This document shows, piece by piece, positions 39,701-49,804 of a DNA stretch of 64,000 bases. The notes beneath the pieces were generated by a model that saw nothing but the letters and a program-made list of their open reading frames with translations, had not been told where the DNA came from and searched no databases. Within the stretch, counting starts at the first letter, position 1. Each line of letters opens with the position of its first letter. Both the position numbers and the translations under genes were made by a program. The stretch comes from Platynereis dumerilii (Eukaryota; Annelida; Polychaeta; Phyllodocida; Nereididae): contig JAPTHN010000038.1 in NCBI GenBank assembly GCA_026936325.1, positions 1,240,001 to 1,304,000 on the forward strand. Direction: 5' to 3'.

Positions 39701-42700
39701 AAAGATTTTAATTCCCCATTAGTGATTCGGAGGTTAATGCCCACCAATGAAATTTGGCATTAATTTTTCGCAAATTAAACATTCACATTTAAATGCATAG
39801 CATGCACGTAATAACTTATTCATACTAATCACTTTAATTCAGGAATTTTAGGCCTGAGTGGTTTTATAAAGCGAATGACTTTTATAGCTCTGTCATCAAT
39901 TGCATCACATTTTTAGTTACATATATATGAGGTGTGATCCTTTTCTATGAAGGCAAATATTTTTAACTAAAATACAAATTTACTCTGTTATGAATACTAT
40001 TATTAATTTATTTGATTTTGATAATTGCTGAACATGCATGTATACTTCTTCCTGCACAATTAACCCTGACACGTTTTCTGTAATTACATAATGATTTACT
40101 CAATTATAACAACGGTGTCACCCAATTAAACTTCACACCTTTCAGAACAATAGATTAGCTGCATGGTATGTACTGGTTCGTTTTTTTTAATTAAAAAGTT
40201 TTCAAATTCAAGTTCGTTCTTAATTCTTTAATCAAAGATGAATGTAGTTGCATAGCTAATCATGACACATCTCACATGAAAGTTCTAATAAAGAGTTTTT
40301 TGTCATATTATATATTCTAATTTAAAACAGGATATTTGTAAATAAAATATTAAATGTAACTACTGAAAATAGAAGCCGTTTTTTGTATAGGCATATATAT
40401 AGACTCGTTTTTAATGGGAATAGGTCTACTATGAAACACCAACAACATGTTTAAATTACTCTTTTATTAAATATTTTCTTCTAGAAACTTCATTTAATAG
40501 GGCTATAGTAAGTAGTCTGGCGGGCTGGTGGACTGGCGGGAAGTCATCTGGCGACTTTTGGGCCTGGCGAGTTCTCCCCTGGCGACTTGACCATTCCCCC
40601 TTGTAATTCTTTGGCTGTAAACATCTATAAAATGACTCATCAATTGGCCTATAGTTACATATCACTGCCAGCACCACCAAAAATTGCAAGACATTAAAAA
40701 TGTCATTGTGGTTATCAGACATATGGGCATGGAAATTCCCCTGTAACTGCATGTATGAAACAGTTGCATAAAATATAATAATGAAATGGCATTGTCTCAG
40801 AGTAAAGAACAAAATAGCATGGATGACAGAGGTCAGCCTTAATTTGAAGTCTCCATTAGCAAACAGAAGGAAGAACCAACAAGTCAAGAAAACAGACTTC
40901 AGTCATGAAGTCAAAGACTGGGAAGGGAGGATCCTATCTTCAATGCATAGCAAGGAGACGTGATCAGAGAAAACGAAATGTATTTTCTCAGAAGATGAAA
41001 CACATTTTCTAAGCAGACAGTTGCGCTCTGACTCTCAAACAGCTAAAAAAGCCGGCACAAGAAGATACAGATGCCATATGTACATAAAAGCTAAGGCTTT
41101 TATCTTAGGAGGTCTTATGACTTTGATATATATTTCACATTACTGTATCTCATACTCCAAAAAGTTTCACAATATATGAACTTTATATACAGTAAACAAT
41201 TTGCCTTGGACAGAGGGAGGGTTAGCTAAGTGGTAGCAAGCTGGGCAGCCAATCGCTGGGCACAGGGTTCGTCGGAAGCTATTTGGTCAGGTGATATTTC
41301 ATCGGAAGCTTTTCCAACCTCATTGGAAGCCTTGTCCGCAAGGTCATATATCAGTTTTCATATAGGCTAATGACAGAACCTTACACAAGAACCTTTTTTT
41401 AAGTTATCAGGCAGCAACTTTTGTTGCTATATGAGAAGGGCGGATTACAAATTAGTATATAACTAAATTTAGGATAGAAATTACTCATTTTTAAAAAATT
41501 CCAGGCTCTCCCATGGATATCCAATGGTTGCATCCTGATCTTCTCTGTGAAGTGATCCATATTCAGCTGCATTGGAAATTTGGAATAAAGGCCAATACCA
41601 TTGGATTACCTCCAATTTTCACATAAAAACATCCCCAACCAACTTTTAAAGACACTCTTTCAACTATTCAGTATTCAACAATAACTTTATACCTTGATGT
41701 TATCTTCTACATCAGAGAAATAATTCAGACAACCTTATCTTTCACATATTGTTTCACATCCAGTCAACCTGATCATTTCAAACAGGCTTCAATGCCCTTC
41801 ATATATTTTTTCAGTTGGCTTTCCTAAGCTCCATTGGCCGTCTTTGCTCAGATTCAAAGGTAATACAGCGTAGAGAAATTGCGTTGTAAACAAGAAGAAA
41901 ATACACATATATACACTCTGATGTTAAAGAAAACACAAGGGAAGACCCATAAATTGTGTTGGAGGCGAAGCAGTGCCAAGATTGTAAAGCGGCAAATTTG
42001 TTGCCTTCTTTGATCTTACATAAGAGCGGCAAAGCCACAAAATGGGAGCCGTTTCTTTCATGTTCTGTGTGTTTTGTTTGTTGATGGTGAAGACCTCCAG
42101 AGGTGGGGGAGGGGAGCCTGGGAGGTGTCAATAAAAATACAGCTGTCTCCGCCAAAGCCGAACGGCGAGTAATGAGAGGAGACAGGCTAAGATCTACCGC
42201 TAGATGTTGCAACAAATTTCCGTTTTAAATCACATAGAACGGAGCCACTGGAATGAAGATGCATATCATCATCATCGCCATCATCATAAGTTTGTTGTTC
42301 CATAACAGTTACTGTTATTATCCTTTCAGGCTCCCACACAATACTATGACTTCTACATTGTAAATGCCATATTTCCTCAGTGTGCTGACAAACAAAAGTT
42401 CTGTGTGCCCGATCAGCTATTCAGGCATGTTTTTTTTCAAACTTTTTTGATACCAGACACTCAAATAGATCATTGTCACAAATCTACTCCCCTAACCATG
42501 CTTTCTCAATATCCCTTGTAAAAAATCCAAAAAGTGCTACTACGAGGGGTGTGCAGAAAGTTCACGGCTTTTTTTTACATGGACACTTATTTTCAATCTA
42601 GAACAATGAATTTTTTACAGGATAAAATTCAGTAGTTTTGGAATGGGTTTCCAAAATTTTAGAACATTTGGACATTTTAAAGTCATTCTGAGGTTGCCAT

Positions 42701-45700
42701 GGAAACCAAATGTTTGGCAAGGTGGAGCAGGTAGTACATAGATCAAGAAAATCAATGAATTGCGGCTGAGAAAGACTTCTCTCTGTCGCTTGTATTAGTA
42801 AGATTGACAATATTTGACACAATAAATATGATATTAGCTTCTAAATATACTTTCAAGCATACCAAATGTTTGTAGTCTTACAGCGAACCAATGTGGGAAA
42901 GCACTCCTGCATGCCCGATTTGGCTAGAGCGATTCAGGCGCCGGAATTTGAGACCTTAACTACATCAGGACTTATGACAAAGCATAGATTCACTGGTATG
43001 AGCAAGAGACCTATAGGGACAGCATTATCCATCCCAGCTTTTCCTTTGACATATAGCTTTACATAAGACCTGGTTTTCCATTACCTTAATCACTGGGGGC
43101 AATAGTTTCAGGCACTGGAGGAGCAAAGGCTTTGGATGACCGAAATGCTTTCACAAAAACATTTCCAGGAGGGCTTCAAGGAACATTTATTTCAACGAGT
43201 CAGGTGTGTGAATTAATGCTTTTGTAGCACTTGCGAGTATTTTTAAAAGGTAATATTACATTTCTTGTGTTAATTATTGTCAATCTTACTAATACAAGTG
43301 GCAGAGTGAGGTCTCTCTCAGCCGCAATTTGTTGATTTTCTTGATCTCCGTACTACCTGCTCCACCTAGCCAAACTTTCTGTTTCCATGGAAACCGCAGA
43401 ATGACTTAAAAGAGTCCAAATTGACCAAAATTTTGGTAATCCATTCAAAAACTGCTGAATTTTATTCTGTAAAAAACTCATAGTTCTAGATTGAAAATAA
43501 GTGTCCATATAAAAAAAAGCTGTGAACTTTCTGAACGCCCCTCGTATGCCACTGTGGCACATTGTCTGCTGTACTTTTCCAAAAGTTCAAATGTGCTATA
43601 TATTAGTAACTTCGACATACTTAGTGTAAGTTAGTGACATATATTCGTTCGGATGCTTTTCTGTTGACACTATACTACATTGTAAACTGTTTGGTTAGAA
43701 AAAAATGACTTTTTGGATTTGCCCGTTTGTCTACTACACAAGAGGGCGCTCCATGTAAATTGTAATGTAGCACAGAAGCAGCCATCAGGAAGCGCTCTTT
43801 CCTGGAGATTTTGAAACCAAAAATATCGTCTGTAGACATAAGAACTTTGGTCAGGTGGACAAGGCTTCCGATGAGGTGGGAAAAGCTTCCGATGAAAAAT
43901 TACCTGACCAAATAGCTTTCGACGAACCCCGGGCCCAGCGATTGGCTGCCCAGCTTGCTACCACTTAGCTAAACCTTCCCCTAATAGTTTGCTGATTACC
44001 TGGAGTAATCAACTACACCTTATAAAACATAGGCTGCGCAGCAGCAAACCTTCAGCGAAGAACACCTTTAGAAGATTACAATAATATCATTAAATTGGTG
44101 CGTTTACGAAATTGCTTATGGTATGCAATAGCGGTCGAGTAGTGGCCTTCCATTATCTCTATTTTTCCAATGATTCATAAAGTGTTATACGCATCAAAAA
44201 GCACTGCTAAATTAATTGCATAGGTGATTTGTTTAGAAAAATGCATTACTGTATAATGAGTGTATATGCAATAGTGGGGAAGTTTTGGCTCCGATATAAA
44301 AAAAATTCTTTAAAATATTTTTTCTCAATATTACAAAAACTATAGAATAGCCATCTTTCAGACCATGAAAAGGCACAACTAGACCATACAAGCCATATGT
44401 GTACCAAACTTCATCCATGTATATGGAATAGTGACCGGATGTTGGGCCAGAAACAAAAATAATAATTTTTATGTTTTTTTCAATATTTAAAAAAGTATAT
44501 AATATTTTCCATCAGACCTTTCAAAAGGCACAACTAGACCATATTGACCATATGTGTACCAAAGTTTATCCATGTACATGCAATAGAGAGCGAGTCTTAG
44601 CCAAAAAAAAAAAAAAAAAAAATGTTTTTATATCTTTTCTCATTTTTTCAAAAAATATGGAATATCTGTCAATGAGACCATCAAAAGGCACAACTAGACC
44701 ATATAGGCCACGCGTGTACCAAATTTCATCCATGCACATGCAATAGTGACCGAGCCTTGGCCCGGAAACGAAAAAAATTTTTTTTTTATATTTTGTTAAT
44801 TATTTCAAAAAGTATTTAAGATCTATTCATCAGACTATCAAAAGGCACAACTAGACCATACAGGCTACATGTGTACCAAATTTCATCCCCATACATTCAA
44901 TAGAGGCCGAGTGCCGGGCCGGAAACGATCTATCCGCCCGCCGCCCGACCGCCCGCCCGCCCGGCGGACGGACAGCATTTTTACCCAAGTGATTACAATA
45001 CCTTCTTCGAACTTCGTTCGCTGAAGGTAAAAATTACTGTGTCCTTCTCCTACTACAGTCTGTGCATAAATAAAGGACATACAGCCCCAACTAGAATGAA
45101 GTGCATGAGATGCACAAAAGTATCTCTGCTAGGAAAATACATAGATTCTAATCACCCTATTTGACTCATCTTGAACTAAATAATTTTTGGTAGGGATCTC
45201 TGAACGAGGTGTTGCATGATTTAGGAATGACTATTTGGTGTGAAATAAACTAGATGGGAGCATTACGAGCAGGGGGTCAGCAGTGATTGGCAGACAGATA
45301 GTGTTTGCTGTAAGTCATAAAAACTTTGACCCTAGGGTTAGGCCCAACCTACGGGTGTCCCCTGAGGTGCCCCCTCCCTTGGGGTTGTCCCACGTTCCCA
45401 CCCTTAAGGAGTATCCCCACCCAACCCCTCAGGGTTACCCCAGAAGGGCACACCCTTATCTATCTACTTTTCTATAGATCTATCTATCTGTAACTGGTCC
45501 TCTCATGCCAATTAAAAGCTGGGGTAGCCAAGAGCCTTGAAGAATAACAAAATCTCTATCTCCCAGCACTGACAATAAATTCCTCCTCTGCCATCACCTA
45601 GTGGACATAAAGGAAACTAAGAATCTATACACCACCTAGCAGGAAAAGCAGGAACTACTCCAAAGTGTGATTGATCTTCAAAGTAAAATAAGCAAATAAG

Positions 45701-47719
45701 CTTGAAATAAAGTCAGATTTTATCAAGGAAAAGAGTCAAGTGCATGCAATTATGTATGATGGAGCACACAGGTACTCAGTTGAAGAAAAATGAATGAAGG
45801 AATGAATGAATAAGCCGAGCAGAGTAAGTGTGACAGTGTGACAGTGTGACATGGGACAGGATTCTAGGAAGCCAGGACTAACAAGATCTCTGTCTCCTAG
45901 CAGAGATAATTATCCAGCCATCTATCCAGAAAAGTAAAGGAAGCACTGGCTTTCTCAGATAAAATTTCAAGAAATACATAATTTTACAAATTGAAGTGAA
46001 ATTGGCATCCATGAGAGTTTCTCTTGAGGTTGCATGGACATTGATCACCAAATGCTTTATCCAAACACCATTTTGAAGTGTGAATTTTCAACGCAGTTAG
46101 TTGTCTGCCTTTCACAGATGTAGTAGAATGTGGTGCAATGATTTCTTTCTCAAGTAAGAGGACTCCGGTGCTCTGAGGCGCTGTTTCACTTATTGGATCT
46201 TTGAAGTCGTCGACCTTTTAGCTAATTGGTAGCTTTCAAAGTTGACTTATTCTCCAATTCAATTTAGCTAATTGCTGCTTTTTAACTAATTGTGACATTT
46301 CGCCCCTACCTTTAATACTACTGGCCAATTATTGTGTGACTATCACTGTATGTATACATGTATGGTAGTTCATAATTGAAAATCATTGCAAATCCTTGAT
46401 TTTGTATCCACTCTTACAAATTTGACAGGGAGAGCAGGGACTGGTTGACTACAAAATTACAGCCATCCCCTATATACATATATACAGGATTTGTGTTGTA
46501 AAGAAGTAAAAAAAGATACTGAAGAAGACCCATAGATCGTAAGCGGCAAATTTGTTGCCTTAAAACTTTGATCTTACATAAGAGTGGGAAAGCCACAAAA
46601 TGGCAGCAGTTTCTTTCATGTTGTCAAGAGTTGTGTGTGATTTTGCTTTTTTTATACTTTATCAGAAGGAGGGTGCATACCAAGAGACCAGCAAGTAGCT
46701 ATTAGATAGATGGATAGTTAGATTGAAAGAAAGAAAGAAAGAATGATAGATAGATAGATAGATAGATCGTTTATTTACCATTTACGCAGAATGCAGTTAT
46801 AACACAAAATTAGAAAGCGGTGTTCTGCTCTATAGACTGAAGTCCAAGATAGAAATTTCACACAATTACAACACAGGCGACACAGCCAAACACTTCTGAT
46901 AGAAGTGATAATCACATGCCATTGCTTTGGCTGGGAAGCCCATTCCTTCAGAGATGCCAAGCATAGTTGACATAGCTGACATAGCTGACATTCCTGCCAC
47001 TCCATGCCAATCAATCCTCTCACAAGTAAAGCCTTTTGTTTCGTCCAATTTCCAATCATTTCTGACAGGAGAGAGGAGAAAGGCAAGCTGTCAGGCTTCG
47101 GAACTTATGAGCTGTGGAGGGTTGGGCAACATAGCCCAAACAATTAACTTGGCATTTCCCATCATTTTGATTAAAGACAAACGCTACATCTTTATCAAGT
47201 ATTTTCTGCTCAAAATAAATTATTCAAATTATCCCTTTATTCAGAGCAATGCCATGTTAAAAGTTGATTTATTGTAGAAGTGTTCACAATATTGCAAAAC
47301 AATGTTGAGAAATGTTGAGGAGAACTTTAAATGTAACCCCACGATGACAATAAAAAAACTATTAGTAGGCCCAAACTTATTCGAGATGAAGAAAATGTCA
47401 ACATCATAATGGATTAGAAAATATTTACAGATGATTCCATATTTGTAGACCAAAGCACGAAATGTGAATTTTTTTTATAGGACATGGTATCCTATGGGGA
47501 AAAGCGATGTCATAAGTTTTCTGATGTCATTTTTCCCTATAGAATATATGTCCCAGAAAAAAATTCACATTAAGTCCTTATGTCTACAAATATGAAATCA
47601 TCTGTAACATACAACACTAAAGATACAAGACTGACCTTCATAGCAAAGACGCCCTGGTCCTCATCGTCCAGCACTCGGACAACATTCCCGAAGGCTCCTC
47701 TGGCGATGATCTCAAGAAT
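32563..47719 (-). CDS. RSKR: RSKR/SgK494-type AGC kinase, kinase domain and C-terminus (5' incomplete)
   Basis: Exons in transcription order: 47719-47636, 38214-38146, 37608-37536, 36484-36336, 35475-35448 (28 bp), 35116-35027, 34871-34783, 34350-34240, 33869-33768, 33273-33145, 32631-32563. All joins keep phase and give 330 aa plus stop. Kinase landmarks by residue: glycine loop [12 protein letters not shown]-type lysine K28 (FAMK), helix-C E47 in [15 protein letters not shown] with D123, DFG at 141-143, activation-loop [12 protein letters not shown] at 156-167. All catalytic residues are present. [22 protein letters not shown] and [13 protein letters not shown] match human RSKR (SGK494) better than other AGC kinases I know. 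The Ser-rich tail ends [11 protein letters not shown]. The first exon starts inside the glycine-loop strand, so N-terminal exons (about 80 residues in human) are missing; I did not find them in 47720-64000. The last acceptor is a CAGCAG tandem that could add or drop one Gln. Confidence 0.9.
33684..33762. repeat. GATA tetranucleotide microsatellite in RSKR intron
   Basis: Near-pure GATA repeats with a few GATAAATA interruptions, ending about six bases before the donor of the RSKR exon at 33869-33768. On the minus strand the intron therefore begins with the donor and almost at once a TATC run. Confidence 0.9.
35640..36070 (+). mobile_element. Possible 3' tail of a retroposed sequence in RSKR intron
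   Basis: A 66-codon plus-strand frame ending at 35945 ([15 protein letters not shown] inside) is followed by AT-rich sequence, AATAAA near 36048 and a TA-rich run to 36069, the order expected at the 3' end of a retroposed RNA or LINE. I do not recognise the protein. No target duplication was identified, so this may also be ordinary intron. Confidence 0.25.
38359..38688 (+). mobile_element. Possible non-LTR element 3' fragment with AAG-repeat tail
   Basis: A block of distinctly higher GC, including a 63-codon frame at 38376-38567, sits in AT-rich intron and ends in an AAG run at about 38663-38688. A microsatellite-like tail after a truncated coding block is common for LINE fragments. The peptide shows no domain I recognise, so the call rests on composition and tail only. 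Confidence 0.3.
38971..38986. repeat. Run of 16 cytosines
   Basis: Pure C homopolymer in RSKR intron; its length may be uncertain in sequencing. A second, shorter C run is at about 61961-61970. Confidence 0.9.
39095..40599. mobile_element. hAT-like non-autonomous element with subterminal CGCCAG repeats
   Basis: The eight bases CTTGTAAT flank both sides (39087-39094 and 40600-40607), the target-site length of hAT elements. The ends are inverted (GGTCAACTCGCCAGGGGAGA against GGTCAAGTCGCCAGGGGAGA). Just inside each end the motif CTCGCCAG or its variants recurs about every 12-18 bp, four to six times. Arrays of short subterminal repeats are typical of hAT transposase binding. The AT-rich interior has no transposase frame. 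Inserted in the first visible RSKR intron. Confidence 0.7.
41925..42065. repeat. Dispersed ~140 bp repeat, copy 1
   Basis: Shares GCGGCAAATTTGTTGCCTT, TTTGATCTTACATAAGAG and AAAGCCACAAAATGG with the segment at 46500-46640, same orientation and similar spacing. Not assigned to a family. This copy lies inside the 41213-43982 element. Confidence 0.65.
42543..43544. mobile_element. Tc1/mariner-like element, second copy, nested
   Basis: Starts CGAGGGGTGTGCAGAAAGTT and ends with the inverse of CGAGGGGCGTTCAGAAAGTT; TA flanks both sides (42541-42542, 43545-43546). The inverted ends run about 300 bp and the interior matches the copy at 11240-12271 (GGAAAGCACTCCTGCATGCC, GACAGCATTATCCATCCCAG). A short frame near 43110-43200 reads [13 protein letters not shown], which resembles the stretch before the mariner transposase C-terminus; that similarity is tentative. 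Inserted into the 41213-43982 element. Confidence 0.87.
44049..45028. mobile_element. Element with ~158 bp core tandem repeats (pearl/HINE-like), copy 2
   Basis: The left end ACCTTCAGCGAA is the inverse of the right end TTCGCTGAAGGT. Between them AGGCACAACTAGACCATA-type words recur near 44371, 44526, 44686 and 44843, a period of 155-160 bp. A very GC-rich CCGCCCG-type run (44930-44975) precedes the right end. The tail CGAACTTCGTTCGCTGAAGG can fold on itself. This is the more complete of the two copies (compare 29019-29854). No coding frame. The Helentron-associated/pearl interpretation is inferred from architecture. Confidence 0.8.
45029..47635 (-). other. Remainder of the first visible RSKR intron
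   Basis: No exon recognised. It contains a C-rich stretch at 45330-45460 with repeated CCC words, a TGACAGTG triplication near 45830-45850, the second copy of the dispersed repeat of 41925 (46500-46640), GAAA and GATA runs at about 46725-46768, and CATAGCTGACATAGCTGACA at 46970-46990. Short frames here look like chance openings. Confidence 0.5.
46500..46640. repeat. Dispersed ~140 bp repeat, copy 2
   Basis: Same orientation and word order as 41925-42065: AAGCGGCAAATTTGTTGCCTT region, TTTGATCTTACATAAGAG, AAAGCCACAAAATGG, then TTTCTTTCATGTT. Confidence 0.65.
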
Positions 47720-48116
47720 CTGAAGAAAGAAATAGACGACATTTTAAAGTATTTCACACAAATTACACCATAGTTCAAGCCCACCACTTCATCTGATCAT
47801 GCAGACAAAAGCATTTCCTGGTTAGAAATAGTGCTGCATCAGGCCACATGCATCACACTGTAACTTTGGAAGTTATGATACTGCTTGAAACACAGGATTG
47901 TGAAATAAAGTTCGTGCACAATGCTCATGCTTGTCGTCTCTATGCTGCAGGAAATTAAGGAAAGGTAATGTTGCAATTAAGTTCAGACAAATTGTGAAAT
48001 GTCTCTCATAATCTCTTGATTCACATCCATGTAAAGCAGAGACCATCAGATACTCAGTGAGTGGGCTCAGCGTATCTATTCCTCAATGAAAAATTGTTTA
48101 TTTAAAAGTGACTGCA

Positions 48117-48512
48117 GTGATGGTCTCAACATCAATGGTCGACAGCAGGAAATTAGGTCAAGTGGGACCAGCTTCTTATCAATGATTTAGTTTTGAATTT
48201 AACAAAACATGACATATTCATTTTCAAAAGTGTCTTAAAAATTCAATATTCTCCATTAATATTCCCTGTATCTATAATTTTTATGGAATAGTTAATTATA
48301 AGCCCTGACAAGCTAAATTAAATTATTAACATGTAATTCATTTTTTTTCTTTTCAAAACAGACAAGAAAACATAACAAAATTAAAGTTACATAATCTTTG
48401 TCAACTGATGATTATGTAACAGTGAGCAATTAATCTACGTGCAGATTATGTTATTGTTTTTGTTATCACTATTATGTAATATCAAAAATCTAGCATAGAC
48501 TTAAATTTGGCA
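48117..48512. repeat. Direct duplication, copy 1 (882 bp period)
   Basis: GTGATGGTCTCAACATCAA starts this segment and recurs at 48999. Shared downstream words include GGAAATTAGGTCAAGTGGG, TATCAATGATTTAGTTT, AATAGTTAATTAT and TGATTATGTAACAGTGAGCA. Non-coding; flanks the CTAT microsatellite. Confidence 0.85.
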
Positions 48513-48595
48513 GCTTTCAGTGTTGTCTTCCTTTTTACTATTTAGCTGATTATCTATCAATTTTATTATCCTTAATCCTATTTATTTGCTATCCT

Positions 48596-48626
48596 ATCTA
48601 TCTATCTATCTATCTATCTTTCTATC

Positions 48627-48679
<53 letters not shown>

Positions 48680-48707
48680 GTCTATCTATCTATCTATCTA
48701 TCCATCC

Positions 48708-48743
<36 letters not shown>

Positions 48744-48752
48744 GTCTATTTT
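48596..48752. repeat. CTAT tetranucleotide microsatellite
   Basis: About 39 near-perfect CTAT units with single-base interruptions. The open frame through it (Leu-Ser-Ile-Tyr repeats) is a by-product of the repeat. Confidence 0.95.
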
Positions 48753-48998
48753 TTATCTATTTTATCTTTCTAATAGTTTCTAGCATAAATTTCTCCCTTT
48801 TTCTGTATTTCCATCATTATTATTCAATTTCTTTGAAACTGTAACATAACTGCCTTTCATACATTGAATATTGAATAAATGTAATTAAAGTTATGGTTAA
48901 ATCATAAATCCTAAAAAAACTTTTTAAGTGCTACACGAATTTCATGGCTGTGCCATTTACATATTATTCGCACAGGAGAGGACTCAAAAATCTGTCCA

Positions 48999-49400
48999 GT
49001 GATGGTCTCAACATCAACAGTCCACAGTTGGAAATTAGGTCAAGTGGGCCCAGCTTCTCATCAATGATTTAGTTTCATTTATAAAAAAAAAAATTATTTT
49101 CATCTTCAAAAGTGTCTTAAAAATTCAATTTTCTCCCGTAATATTCCCTGAATGTATAATCTTTATGGAATAGTTAATTATTAGCCTTGACAAGCTAAAT
49201 TAAATTGTTAACAAGTGATTCATTTAATTTCAAAACAGACAGCAAGAAAACATAACAAAATTAAAGTTACATAATCATTACAAACTGATGATTATGTAAC
49301 AGTGAGCAATTAATGTACATGAAAATCATGTTATTGTTTTTTATTACTATGATGCTATTATGTAACGTCAACAATCTAACCTAGACTTTAATTTGCCTGC
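48999..49400. repeat. Direct duplication, copy 2
   Basis: Diverged second copy of 48117-48512. A further shared piece, GCGAATTTCATGGCAGTGCC and variants, follows each duplication region (about 48936-48960 and 49507-49530), and a related word lies at 63348-63375, so the duplicated unit may be part of a dispersed repeat. Confidence 0.82.
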
Positions 49401-49734
49401 CTTTACCATTTAGATGATTAGGCCTATTGATCAATCTATACATTGGATATGAAATAAAAATAAAAGTTATGGTAACACTGTGAGTCCTAAAACTTTGAAG
49501 TGCTGCGCGAATTTCATGGCAGTGCCATTTACATATTATAATCTAAGCCCAATTTTGAAAGACAAAACGACTGAAAAACCCCGATGAAATGAGTTGCAGA
49601 CATTAATATAAACCAAATAACCAGAAATAGAAGGAAAGGCCAAATTATATTTGACAGACAAGCGAGTCTGAAGTTGGACAAGGAAAACAGCCATCCGAGG
49701 AGTTAGAGGGAAGTGGAAGACGACAGCCGAGCAG

Positions 49735-49804
49735 AGGTCAGGCGTGTCACGGTGACCTTTCGACCTCCGCAGCTGGATAAGGTCATTGGAGGTCACAAAG
49801 GTCA
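49735..49804. promoter_or_regulatory. Cluster of AGGTCA half-sites
   Basis: AGGTCA at 49735-49740, its inverse TGACCT at 49753-49758, then AGGTCA at 49780-49785, 49790-49795 and 49799-49804. The last three form direct repeats spaced by 4 and then 3 bases, the DR4 and DR3 layouts known for nuclear-receptor heterodimers. It lies about 2 kb 5' of the first visible RSKR exon in a patch of higher GC. Binding and any role are inference. Confidence 0.35.

Larger units (their letters stand above)
41213..43982. mobile_element. 2.8 kb element with ~130 bp inverted ends, split by a mariner-like insert
   Basis: Left end GGTTAGCTAAGTGGTAGCAA and right end (inverse of GGTTTAGCTAAGTGGTAGCA) begin inverted repeats of about 130 bp. 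Both include CTGGGCAGCCAATCGCTGGG and alternating GGAAGCTTTTCC/GGAAGCCTTGTCC words. The interior is interrupted by the mariner-like copy at 42543-43544, so this element is the older of the two. No transposase frame. No clear target duplication. Confidence 0.75.

Noticed and set aside
48586-48783. Leu-Ser-Ile-Tyr repeat protein frame
   Set aside because: Direct translation of the CTAT microsatellite.
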